Source: Vombatus ursinus (lineage: Eukaryota > Chordata > Mammalia > Diprotodontia > Vombatidae). Taken from it: a stretch of DNA of 64,000 bases. The DNA lies in NCBI RefSeq assembly GCF_900497805.2, contig NW_020954557.1, positions 35,971,210 through 36,035,209 on the forward strand. Direction: 5' to 3'. The notes beneath the pieces are model-generated. The model did not search any database and was not told the origin of the DNA. It worked only from the letters and a program-made list of their open reading frames with translations. A program made the translations under genes and the position numbers. This document shows positions 32,105 through 41,945 of this stretch, piece after piece (positions within the stretch are counted from its first letter, which is position 1; every line of letters starts with the position of its first letter).

Positions 32105-32225
32105 AACTTTATTTGCTAGACTAAGGAATTTGTATCCTTTAAGTGTGAAGCAATTGAAAATTTTAGAAGGGAAAGACATCATGATATGTATACATTAGGA
32201 ACAACATTTTAGCCACTGTTTAAAG
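32105..32225 (-). mobile_element. L2 LINE body, antisense
   Basis: GACTAAGGAATTTGTATCCT, AAGCAATTGAAAATTTTAGA and AGACATCATGATATG follow the antisense L2 ORF end. Confidence 0.6.
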
Positions 32226-32257
32226 AACATATACTCAGAAAACTTTAGTGGCTAACT

Positions 32258-32335
32258 ATATGGCAAACCACTCCAGTGTCTTTGCCAAGAAAACCTCATT
32301 TGGGATCAGGAACAACTAAACAACAACCAATTGAA
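32258..32335 (+). mobile_element. MAR1 SINE 3' fragment
   Basis: GGCAAACCACTCCAGTGTCT, TTGCCAAGAAAACCTCATTT and AACTAAACAACAACC. Confidence 0.85.
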
Positions 32336-32364
32336 CTATTATCACTAGAGGTTTCTAAATGGTG

Positions 32365-32573
32365 CCGGGCCTATCTCAGTCTCCTCTTCCAGAGTTCAAA
32401 TCCTGCCTCAGACACTAGCTGTGTGACCCTGGGTTAAGTCGCTTAAACCTGTTTGCCTCAGCCCCCTCATCTATAAAATGAACTGGAGAAGGAAACGGTA
32501 AACCACTCCATATCTCTGCCAAGAAAACCCCGAATGGGGTCACAAAGAGTCAGACATGACTGAACAACAATTA
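32365..32573 (+). mobile_element. MAR1-type SINE
   Basis: CAGAGTTCAAATCCTGCCTC, GACCCTGGGTTAAGTCGCTT, CCCCGAATGGGGTCACAAAG and GACATGACTGAACAACAATT. The 5' head is diverged. Confidence 0.85.
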
Positions 32574-32584
32574 TTGTCTAGGAT

Positions 32585-33168
32585 GAATTATAAACCTCTA
32601 TTTGACATTTAAATTCCTTCATAGCCAGGCCCCTTCCTACCTTTTTAGTCTTCTTATATCTATTACATCCTTCCATATACTGGTGTCTTTGCTGTCTTCC
32701 CTCCTGATGCTCCACCTTCAGGTTTCATTCTTTTGGATTGGTTGCTCTTCACACCTGGGATCCACTCCCTCCTCACCTCTACCCTTAGAAAGCTTGGTTT
32801 CTCTTTCTTTTTTTACATTTGTTTATTTGTTTGTTTTTGATTAGGCAAGTGACTTGCCCAGGGTCACACAGCTAGTAAGTGTTAGGTATCTGAGGCCAGA
32901 TTTGAACTCAGGTCCTCCAGAGTTCAGGGCCCATGCTCTATCTACTGCACCACCTAGCTGCCCCCCTTGGTTTCTCTTAAGACTTAGATCAAGCACCATC
33001 TTCTCTATGAAGCTTTTCCTGATCTCCCCCATGCCCCAGTGGTTACTGCATTCCCTCCCCAAACTACCTTGTATTCATTTTGTGTATGTCTATATTTATG
33101 TAAGTACATGTTGTCTTCCCCTGGAACATACTAATTACTTAATAAATGTTTGTTGATATAAATTAAAC
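32585..33168 (+). mobile_element. L2 LINE 3' segment, host of a WSINE
   Basis: CAGGCCCCTTCCTACCTTTT, CACACCTGGGATCCACTCCC, break for the SINE at 32806-32965, then GCACCATCTTCTCTATGAAG, CTTTTCCTGATCTCCCCC, TACTTAATAAATGTTTGTTG. Confidence 0.85.
32806..32965 (-). mobile_element. WSINE-type SINE, antisense, with 13-bp target duplication
   Basis: T-rich A-tail complement (TTTTTTTACATTTGTTTATT), GGCAAGTGACTTGCCCAGGG, CACACAGCTAGTAAGTGTTA and a CCACCTAGCTGCCCCC head. CTTGGTTTCTCTT flanks it exactly on both sides (32793-32805 and 32966-32978). Confidence 0.95.
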
Positions 33169-33302
33169 TACTACGCAGAAGGCAAAGAATGATGTCAGAA
33201 CAGAATCAGAGGTTGATAGAGATTGGCTGTGTGAGATGTTACCAAAAAGAAGTCAAGAAGAATAGGGACTGAGAAAGGATATTTGGATTGGAGAATTGTG
33301 GT

Positions 33303-33445
33303 TCATTAGAATGTGAGCTCCTTGAGGGAAGGCACTGTTTTTAACCTTTCTTTGTATACTCAGTGGTTAGTACAGCCTGGTACTAGTACAGTGGCTGTAC
33401 TTAGGAAGCACTTAGTCAATACTTGTTAGTTAGTTTGATTGATTG
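33303..33445 (+). mobile_element. L2 LINE 3' end
   Basis: TTAGAATGTGAGCTCCTTGA, GGGAAGGCACTGTTTTTAAC and a TTGATTGATTGG end. Confidence 0.85.
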
Positions 33446-33552
33446 GAGAAAAAAGTCTAATCAGTTGATGCTACATTATTAGTGAGTACATGGTGAAAAG
33501 TATAGTAGGCAGAGAATATAGACTATTCTTTTTGAAAGTTTAGTAGTAAGAG

Positions 33553-33553
<1 letters not shown>

Positions 33554-33586
<33 letters not shown>
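33554..33586. repeat. (AG)n microsatellite
   Basis: About 32 bp of AG units. Confidence 0.95.
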
Positions 33587-33588
<2 letters not shown>

Positions 33589-33589
33589 C

Positions 33590-34765
33590 ACAGGGTGATT
33601 TTGAGGAAATGGCAAGGTCGAGAAGATTTGTATAGGATGAGAAAGACCCAAGCATGTTCATAACCAACAATGAAGGAGCCCCTAGAGAGAGTTAGATTGA
33701 AGATGAGAGACTGCAGAGGGAAGTCCTAGAGGAGGGGGAGGGCAAGAGGTCAACGGTACAGGCAGTAGGATTAGCCTTAGCAAGAAAAGGGGCTACTTCA
33801 TCTTGTGAGACCAGAAGGAGTGTGAATATGGAGAAATTCTGAGTTTAGAAGAGGAGATGAGGCCACTCAGGACAGTGAAGCGAGAAGTGAATAAATCCAC
33901 TCTGATCATACCCAAGGGTAGAGCTGGAGACTTCAAAAGGTTTGGAACAGCCGTTGTAAAGAGTGTGATGAGAAGTCAATCAGAGATGGATAGAATTGCT
34001 GTACACCCATGAGAGGCACCATTTGATATTAGCATTTTTTTAGTGGTTGTAGACCAGGATGGTTTTATGACTTCTGCCAGCAGTTCTTGGCATCTTGAGA
34101 GTAAGAATAGAGAAATGAGACCTCTGGTGTGCTTGGCCCAGGGGTAGAGATTGATAGGAAGAGAATAGTAGAAAGAAAGGAGCAGAGGATTACAAAGTAC
34201 AAAGCCTCAGAAAACATGTATTCCAGGGTCAAGATTATGAAGGAGGGAGATGAAGCCATAATAAGAATGTTAAGTCTGAAACAAAAAGCTAACAGGAGAC
34301 ATGATAAGGAAGAAGAGTAGCTATGAAATACTAATAGCATGCGTGTAGTGAAAGAGTATATTGTGATCATAGAGGGGTATTTCATGGCCCAAAATCTGAA
34401 AAAATATAAGTTTCAGGCAATAATAGGGTTTGTGAGTATGGAAAAATGTGGGTGGCTGAGATAGAGTGAAGATAGGAGTTGAAAAGTTTGATTAATCAAA
34501 AAACCAAGCTGTTAGAAGGTTCATCGACACAATGAAGTAAGTCACAGGATTGGGGTTGAGAGGAAAACTATAAATCTTGTAATGGAGTCATTGAAGATGT
34601 TGGGGCATAAGTAAAAGGCAGCAAAAGGCAGCAATTAGCATCGGGACAGTTGTTGAGTGACAGTGGCCAAGTAAGCCTTTGGAGGTGGGTTGTGAACTGG
34701 GGGTATTATGGCCACTCCTGTGGATCCAGAAAGTCAGGGATACATGAGATAAAAGACCAACTCTG
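33590..34765 (-). mobile_element. L2 LINE body, antisense, long segment
   Basis: Over 1 kb following the antisense L2 ORF: CAGTGAAGCGAGAAGTGAAT, GGTTTGGAACAGCCGTTGTA, TTGGGGTTGAGAGGAAAACT and other phrases. All frames are broken; the 106-codon minus frame at 34065-34385 is chance. Exact limits and internal gaps are uncertain. Confidence 0.5.
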
Positions 34766-34811
34766 TCACTTAGCTAGCACCTAGAGCAAGTTATCCCCTT
34801 GAGCAATTCTA

Positions 34812-34965
34812 TTTGACTAGCATAAATAAAGCATCTACTATATGCTAGGCCCTGGAGATGCAAAGACAAAACCTAGAAAAAACAGCCTCAGTCCTCAAAG
34901 GGTTTAGTTATTCCTGTGGGGATACAACATTTAAATAAATTGAGGCAATATAATATACTTGGAGG
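34812..34965 (-). mobile_element. L2 LINE 3' end, antisense
   Basis: AAATAAAGCATCTACTATAT, CTAGGCCCTGGAGATGCAAA and GTCCTCAAAGGGTTTAG. Confidence 0.8.
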
Positions 34966-35014
34966 AGAAAGCGGTAATAATGGGGAACCCCAGAAAAGGC
35001 ATTCAGTTAGAAAA

Positions 35015-35135
35015 ATAACACTGAATTTCCCTGAGTTTCAATTTCCTTTATCTGTAAAATGAAGGGGTGGGAGTAGATGAACTCTAAGGTTTTTTTTTTT
35101 TTTCAATTTTAAGTTGGTGATCCTATAAAATGAGT
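35015..35135 (+). mobile_element. MIR3 SINE 3' part
   Basis: CTGAATTTCCCTGAGTTTCA, TCTGTAAAATGAAGGGG and GATGAACTCTAAGG, then a T tract. Confidence 0.65.
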
Positions 35136-35537
35136 GAAGGTAGCAAGGAACATCATGCCAGGAAGCAGAAATAGCACAGAAATAAGATACCAAGAATGAC
35201 GGAAATCACATTAACAGTAGAGATGTGGCCCTCCAGTGGGCTTAGGGTAAGAGAAGGCCAGGGGAATAAAGACCTAGGCAGGAATAGACACAAGTTGAGT
35301 AGGCTAAGGGTGCCAGGAGAGGGAGCAGGGGAAAAAGGTTCTCACCTAATTATGTGATAATTCCAAAGGGCCTAGGTGAAGGGAACAGGCTTTAAATTTG
35401 TCAGCCATGGGACACAGGATCAAGGAAATAGGAGCTCACTGTAGAATAAACTAAATTCCTAACAGTTGTGATCAAAATAGAACACATTATAGAAACTAAT
35501 GTTCAGATATTTGAAATACACATATTTCCAGTTGCCC
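35136..35537. other. Unclassified sequence
   Basis: Purine-rich, no gene. Possibly an old L2 body. Confidence 0.4.
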
Positions 35538-35708
35538 TGATATATCTGGCCACTGGATCCAGATGGCTCTGGAGGAGAAAGAGAGGCTGGTGACTTTGCA
35601 CAGCCCTCCCTCACTTAAAACCAATTCACTTGCAAGTCATGGCATCACCTTTCTGATGTCATGTCATGGTCCTCTTTGAGAACAAAGGACAAATAGCAGC
35701 AACAACTA
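35538..35708 (+). mobile_element. Marsupial SINE, same family as 6960
   Basis: ATCTGGCCACTGGATCCAGA, GAGAGGCTGGTGACTTTGCA, CACTTGCAAGTCATGGCATC and an AAATAGCAGCAACAAC tail. 5'-truncated relative to the 6960 copy. Confidence 0.8.
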
Positions 35709-35800
35709 TATATACACACACCTATGTATATATGTATATGTGTGTATATATATATATATAAAATCATATATGCATACATATATTGTATATATATGTGAAC
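35709..35800. repeat. (TA)n/(TATG)n microsatellite
   Basis: Starts exactly at the SINE tail and runs through TATATACACACACC to TATATATATATATAAAAT. Confidence 0.85.
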
Positions 35801-37665
35801 AGAATTCATATATTTCATTACTGTTCATTCCTACTGCCATATATTAGCCAGGATTTGTGTTTTTTAGCCCTAAATACGAGTGTGCTGATAAAATGTTTAA
35901 CCACCAACTCTGAAGAAAAAAAATATATCCAGGGCACACATTTTAAAGTTTGATCTACATTATTAAGATTTTCTCTATCATTTTTTAAAATCCAGACAGT
36001 CAACAAGCATAAACCAAGGCTTGATTTGTAGTATGTGAAGTTTTCTGAGATGGAACTGTTCACACCAAAAATTTAACAATTAGCTCCCATCCACCCCTCT
36101 CAATAAGGCATATTTAGCCACCAATCTAATCATCTTACCAGTCTAATCATCTTACCAACGAATCAGACTGACACAAGCTTTTACCTGACAGACATTCTTG
36201 GACATTTCAGGGTTTTTCTGGATAAGTTCATAAAGTGCATTTTAATTCATTTTGCATCAAACAAGAATCAAGTGAATTATGGATACAAAAGTACTTTGTA
36301 ACTATAAAATGTATAACTATTGAGTTGTTATTATTTTATTGAGCCATGCTTCTGTTTTTGCCATGTAATCTGCATGAATCCCCATTAATTTGTAGATAGG
36401 TATTCCTGTCTACAACATTCCAAGTCTGATCAGAGTAAAGAATCATTCAAATCCAAGTGTCAAAACCAAGCCTTTAAAAAAGGCCTATTAGCAATGCAAA
36501 TGTCATTACTTGTGATTGTGATAAGCAGAATAAAGAACAACAATGAAAGACTTGAAGGTACTTGTTAGACATTCAGACTGCTTTAAGAATTTTCCTTTGG
36601 TGCCTCCAAAAAGCAAAAAATTATTATTTCCCACTTGGTCATGGGTTTCTATTATTACCTTCTCAAACAAGAATTAATAATATTGGTAGCTTATAATTAA
36701 CTCTCAAGTGCTCAGCATTTCAACATAAAAGCCCTGGGTACATATACACTTGCCTATCTAGAACTTAAAATATTTTGAGATAACATGTAAAGTGCTTTGC
36801 AAACAAAACCTATATAAATGCTAGCTTTAATAATAATAATTATTATTGGGGAAAGTGACTAGCGTCTAAAGAACCATTCAAATTTCAGTAATGTTGCTTA
36901 TATTCTATATTACAACTTGAAGAAAGGCTATGTTGTAATTTAAGAAATGTCATAAAGTTAATGGGCATTGGCACAAGAAAGTATTTGATTGAGCTGAGAT
37001 TCTTGGTGTAAAATGCAAGACTTGTGGAAATCCAAACAGATTTACTCCTGGTCATTAATGGAGTTAAGTGAAGGCGAGCTCCACAGTTAAATCATTCATC
37101 TTTACATTCGATTTTTAACCCAGGTCTTAACCAGTGAATTAGTTAATTGTTCTTCTCTGATGTAGACATTAAGCAGTATTCATTGTTAGCCAGAAAGATA
37201 ACATTTTTTAAAATTACTTATTTCTGCTTAGCAATTTCCTGCTAAGAATATTGGAACATAATTACCTAAGCTTAAAAAAAAATTAAATTGCAGTACCTTC
37301 TCTTTCTCTTAAGAATAAGATGTTATACAATTTTTGGGTGCTGCTTTAATAAAACCTTAAATTAGCCTGACTTTTTTTTTCTGAGACTAGCAATTATAAC
37401 AGAACTCAGGTCCAGTCACCACCTTTTTTCTACCAGAAATATACTGACATCACAGTCAGAGATACTATTTAAAGTACATGTCAATTCTATATGGTGAGAG
37501 AATCACAGTAATAATTATTGTACTTTTTTGGAGTGATTATTTTTTAGGTTTTGAGAAAACTATCTTTTTCACTGTGATTATGCATATTACATGTCATATA
37601 ATATGATAGAATATATATAACATAATATCTACATATAGATATTTATATAATACACACATATCTAT
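35801..37665. other. Unique AT-rich stretch
   Basis: Only a MIR tip at about 36770-36850 (AAGTGCTTTGCAAACAAAAC, then AATAATAAT) is recognised. The rest, about 1.8 kb, is free of young insertions and has many homeobox-type AT words. No gene is seen. Confidence 0.5.
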
Positions 37666-37923
37666 GGGGCAGCTAAGTGGCACAATGGATATAGCACCAG
37701 GCCTGGAGTCAAGCAGACCTCAATTCAAATCTGGTCTCAGACGCTTCCTACCTGTGTGATTCTGGGCAAGTCACTTAACCCAGTTTGCCTCAGTTTCCTC
37801 ATCTGTAAAATGAGCTGGAGAAGGAAATGGCAAACCACTTCAGTGTCTTTGCCAAGCAAACCCCATTTGGGGAGACATGACTGAAAGAGTTGGACGTGAC
37901 TGAAACGACTGAATGACAAAAAC
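37666..37923 (+). mobile_element. MAR1-type SINE, full length
   Basis: GGGGCAGCTAAGTGGCACAA head, AATTCAAATCTGGTCTCAGA, GGGCAAGTCACTTAACCCAG, CTGGAGAAGGAAATGGCAAA, then a tail ending GACTGAAACGACTGAATGAC. A likely target duplication is ACATATCTAT (left) and ACATCTCTCTAT (right). Confidence 0.95.
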
Positions 37924-37959
37924 ATCTCTCTATGTAGATAGCAATATCTGTATCTCTAT

Positions 37960-38214
37960 GGGGCAGCTAGATGGCTCAGTGGATAGAGTGCTGGACCTGG
38001 AGTCAGAAAGACCTGAGTTCAAATTTGGCCTCAGACACCTAGTAGCTATGTGACCCCAGGCAAGTCATTTAACCTCTATTTGTTTTAATCCACTGAAGAA
38101 GGAATGGCAAACCACTTCAATGTCTTTGCCAAGAAAACCCAATGGACAGTATTGGTGAGCTATGGTCCATAGGGTCACAAAGAGTTGCACATAGCTGAAT
38201 AACTGAACAACAAC
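37960..38214 (+). mobile_element. MAR1-type SINE, full length
   Basis: GGGGCAGCTAGATGGCTCAG head, GAGTTCAAATTTGGCCTCAG, CAAACCACTTCAATGTCTTT and a CTGAACAACAACA tail. Same orientation as the copy 36 bp upstream. Confidence 0.95.
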
Positions 38215-38220
38215 ATATAC

Positions 38221-38254
<34 letters not shown>

Positions 38255-38580
38255 ATGCATATGTATATGTTTATATGCACATATATATGCACACATACAA
38301 ATATGTATATAGATAGATATATACACACATGCATATCTAGATGTCTATACACACATTTATCTACATATCTACATAGTATCTATATACTAACATATCTAGA
38401 TGTCTATATAGAGATATATACACATATATAAAGCAATATTTATACACACATATTTATCTATATATATTTATACATATATAGATATCTTTGGAGACTACAT
38501 GTGTATATATAGATATCAATGTCTATATAAATCTATATGTAATTTATATAATATGTAGGTAAACATACATATATAATCAA
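38215..38580. repeat. Composite TA/TG/CA microsatellite, about 365 bp
   Basis: TATATA, GTGTGT, TATGCACA, ATAGATAGATA and ACACATATCT units mixed over hundreds of bases, starting at the MAR1 tail. It generates the tyrosine/isoleucine/histidine frames on both strands, which are not genes. Confidence 0.9.
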
Positions 38581-39289
38581 CTCTTTGTTATCTGTATTCA
38601 TAAAAACCAGAAATATAATCAAGAGAAATCTATAAACAATTCAAAAACCCCATTCTGGCCAAGAGCTTTAACTTTCTTCCCCCAACCTGAACAACCACTT
38701 AATAATTCAACTTGAAGTGTTTAAGTTGACAGACTTTGAGTTTCATTTTCACTTGGTGGATTTCCTAACATGCAGGAATGTGGCTCCAAACACTGGCAGT
38801 AGAAGGGAAAGAACTAGCAAAAACCAAAATAATCCACCACCAGGAGAATCAGTCCCTGAAAAATTGAGATTGCCATATAATCAGCTCTCAATTTTATGCA
38901 CTAATGGAGAGAAGCAGAAGTATGAATAATCCTGATATAATTACTTTGTGGTTGGAGAAAATGCAATGATTTTTAAATAGCATATTTACCTTATTTATGT
39001 TTGAGTTAGATAAATATTAAAATTCATTACAACTACATTAAAATTAGTGTGTATCACCTGAGCCTATATGATGAGAGCAAATGTATGCTGAGGTGATAAG
39101 AGGAAAGACATCTTGGAATTTAAAAGTTTTCATTGATAATTTAAAATGTGAATTTTTATTTGGGAAGAAGATCTACTTTTACCCCCACTTTTTGGAGGGT
39201 TAAGATCATGAGATCCTTGGAGGCATCAGGGCACTAGATTTCATCCCTTTAGACAACCTGCCAGTACCCCAGGGATCACTGGTATAAAG
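38581..39289. other. Unique sequence
   Basis: No gene or repeat recognised. Confidence 0.5.
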
Positions 39290-39485
39290 TTGATACAATG
39301 TTAGAGCTAGAAAAGACCTTAAAGATGATTTAGTCCAACATTTGTACTCTAGAGATGAGGCAACAGTCTCCCAGAATGAAATGACTTACCCAAGATCACA
39401 CAGTGAGTTAGTAGCAGAACCAAGACTATAGAAACTGGGTCTTTGAACCCTCAGCCCAATGTTTTTGCCACTACATCATGCGGCA
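39290..39485 (-). mobile_element. MIR3 SINE, antisense
   Basis: GTTAGAGCTAGAAAAGACCT (L3-like tail), AAGATGATTTAGTCCAACAT, AAGATCACACAGTGAGTTAG and a CACTACATCATGC head. Confidence 0.75.
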
Positions 39486-39489
39486 ACTA

Positions 39490-39715
39490 CTTGTCCAGCA
39501 AAGAATACCTCAGTTCAAATACGACCTCAGACACATATAATCCTGGGAGGAGTTACTTAACTCTTTGTATACCTCAGTTTTTTCATCTGTAAAATGGGAA
39601 TAATAATTGTGCCTTACTTCCTAGAGTTGTTGTGAAGATAAAATGAGATGTCTGTAAAGCACTTTGTGAACCTTAAAATGTGATAAATAAATGCTAGTGG
39701 TTGTCATAATCATTA
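39490..39715 (+). mobile_element. MIR SINE
   Basis: CAGTTCAAATACGACCTCAG, TCATCTGTAAAATGGGAATA, GTTGTTGTGAAGATAAAATG and AAAGCACTTTGTGAACCTTA. It faces the MIR3 head to head. Confidence 0.8.
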
Positions 39716-39959
39716 TTATCTTGCTTCAGATAATCTGAATCCCAAATCTCTAGCTCCAACCTCTCATCCCAGCTCTGTCTATTGGCTGCTGGTACACCAT
39801 CTGCATTGGAAATCTTAGTGGCACCTGACTTGTGTAAAACTACACATATTCTCCCTGTTCTGCCCAGGCTATCTGTCATCCAGAGGCAGTTGCTATTAAC
39901 AATCCTTTTATACCTGATTAGAACACTTTTATTGTCTCTCCTCTAAGCAGAACCAGTTA

Positions 39960-40085
39960 GTAAATTAATCCAAGCATTTGATAAGCACTTACTTAAGTGT
40001 CAGGCACTGACCACTAGGGATACAAAGACAGAAAGAAAAAAATAATTCCTGCCTCAAGGAGCATAAATTCTTATAAGATTATAAA
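39960..40085 (-). mobile_element. L2 LINE 3' end, antisense
   Basis: CAAGCATTTGATAAGCACTT, GTGTCAGGCACTGACCACTA and CCTCAAGGAGCATAAATTCT. Confidence 0.8.
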
Positions 40086-40364
40086 TCAGGAGGAAAGGAA
40101 CTAAGCAAATCAAGAAAATGTCTTCAGCAGTGGTGAAGAGCAAGTGAAGTGGGTGGTTTGTTTTGTTCAGCAGGGAGGAAGGGCTTGGGTATCTAAGCTA
40201 AGGTGCTTAGGCTTGTATCCTTCACCTTCCTGATGGATTGGCACTATAGGGGAACCTGACTTGCCACCTCTCTCAGTTGAAAAGGAAGTTGGGGTTGATG
40301 TAGATGGTCCTTATTTCCCATATGGCAAAATGTCCCAATGTCTTGATAATCTCTTAATACCTCA

Positions 40365-40565
40365 CTTCAGAACTTTTAAGCTCTTTGTCCCACTCCCTTT
40401 TGTTATCTAGTCAGTCATTAAACTCTGTAGAAACCTTCACAAAGTCACTTGGATTCTTCCCTGCTATTTAATTTCTACTGCTGACATCTGAGTCTAAGTT
40501 CTCATCATTTCATACCTAAATTATCCCCTGCTTTCATTCTTTTACTCCAATCCATCTTGGTTTTG
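40365..40565 (+). mobile_element. L2 LINE, first part of a split copy
   Basis: TCCCTGCTATTTAATTTCTA and CATACCTAAATTATCCCCTG, then TTACTCCAATCCATCTTGG, where an L1 interrupts. L2 text resumes near 41476. Confidence 0.6.
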
Positions 40566-41475
40566 TATTTCTTTTCATTTTTTTTCCATTAGCAAAAATC
40601 TATTTTCTCTCCCTCCCACCTTCCTTTCCCCTTTAGGAAAAGAAACAAAAACAAAAAACAAAAACAAAATCCTTGTAACAAATACACATAATCAAGTAAA
40701 ACAAATTCCTGCATTAGTCATGTCCAAAAAATATATGCCTCATTTTGTATTCTGAGGCCATTATCTCTCTGAAATTGCGGTTGCCATTGCATCAAGCAAT
40801 AGTCTTGTGTATTTCAATTCTTATGTCTTTCAGAGATGTTTGTCTTCACAATGTTTTTATTGCACCAATTGTTTTCCTAGTTTTTCTCACTTCATTCTGC
40901 ATCAGTTCATAGAAGTCTTCCCACAGTTCTCTGAAATAGTCTCTTTCATCATTTCTTACGATCCAATAGTATTACATTACTTTCCTCTACTATAATTTGT
41001 TGAGCCATTCCCCAACTGATGTACCTGCCTTTAGCTTCCAATTCTTTGCCACCACAAAAAGCTTGTATACATATTTTTTGTAATTTTTGTAATTTTTCTT
41101 TCTTTGATCTCTTTGGGATATAGGCCAAGGAGTGGTATTGTTTGATCAAAGGTTAGGCAAGAATTAGCAATTTTGGGGGGGGCTGCTTAGCTCCAAATCA
41201 CTTTCCTGAAAGTTTGGACCAATTCACAGCTCCATAAGCATTGCACATGTTTTCCTGAAGCTCCTTGAAAATTTATCCTTTTCTTTTTCTGTACTTTTAG
41301 TAATCCGATGGGTGTGAGGTAGAACCTCAGAGTTGCTTTAATTTATATTTCTCTATTCATGATTTGGAACATTTTTTCATATGACTATTCATATTTCAAA
41401 TTTCTTCCTCAAAAATTGTCCGTTTATATCCTTTGACCATGTATCAGTTCCTCCACTTCTTTGTATAAACTACTA
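40566..41475 (-). mobile_element. L1 LINE 3' end, antisense, inside L2
   Basis: T-rich start (A tail) at 40573-40590. Reading the minus strand: end of ORF2 with its coding text in ruins (complement of AATTGGTCCAAACTTTC, AAGAAATTTGAAATATGAAT), the pre-UTR segment with ATGAACTGATGCAGAATGAA, then the 3' UTR. 5'-truncated, frames broken. Confidence 0.85.
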
Positions 41476-41555
41476 TCGAGCAGCCTTAAAACACGTATTT
41501 TAATCTGTCACTCCCTGGCTCAGAAACATGTATCATTATCCTATGAAAAAATAAT
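41476..41555 (+). mobile_element. L2 LINE, second part of the split copy
   Basis: GCAGCCTTAAAACACGTATT, TAATCTGTCACTCCCTGGCT and AGAAACATGTATCATTATCC. Confidence 0.65.
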
Positions 41556-41792
41556 AAAAATAGCAAAAGTAGCTCCCGTTTATATGGCACTTTGAGGTTT
41601 ACAATGTACTTTAATCACCATAATCCTATAAAAATAGATAGTATAAGGATTATCCCCATTTTATGTATGAGAAACCTGAAGTTCAGAGAAGCAGTATCTT
41701 ACTGTATGACAATGAGGTCTTGCATGTAGATAGAAAGTAGCATATCAAGGTCTACCTTAGATCTTCAGAATCCTACACTAGGGCTGTCTTGA
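41556..41792 (-). mobile_element. MIR SINE, antisense, inside L2
   Basis: AAAGTAGCTCCCGTTTATAT, GGCACTTTGAGGTTTACAAT, then CCCCATTTTATGTATGAGAA and tRNA-like remains. Confidence 0.7.
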
Positions 41793-41799
41793 TTATGTT

Positions 41800-41945
41800 A
41801 TTTTGCTTTTAGAAGCGTGTTGAGAATCTGTTACCCAAACTGGCATTCAAAGCTTTCCTTTAGTTGACCCCACTTTATACATCATTATGTTAATATTGAA
41901 CCCCAACATGTATTTTTTTATCTCAGCAACTTTCCTACATACATA
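41800..41945 (+). mobile_element. L2 LINE, third part of the split copy
   Basis: AAACTGGCATTCAAAGCTTT, CCTTTAGTTGACCCCACTTT, TTGAACCCCAACATG and CTTTCCTACAT keep the L2 order. Confidence 0.6.

Noticed and set aside
38065-38431. Tyrosine/isoleucine/histidine-rich frames on both strands
   Set aside because: Translations of the TA/CA microsatellite.
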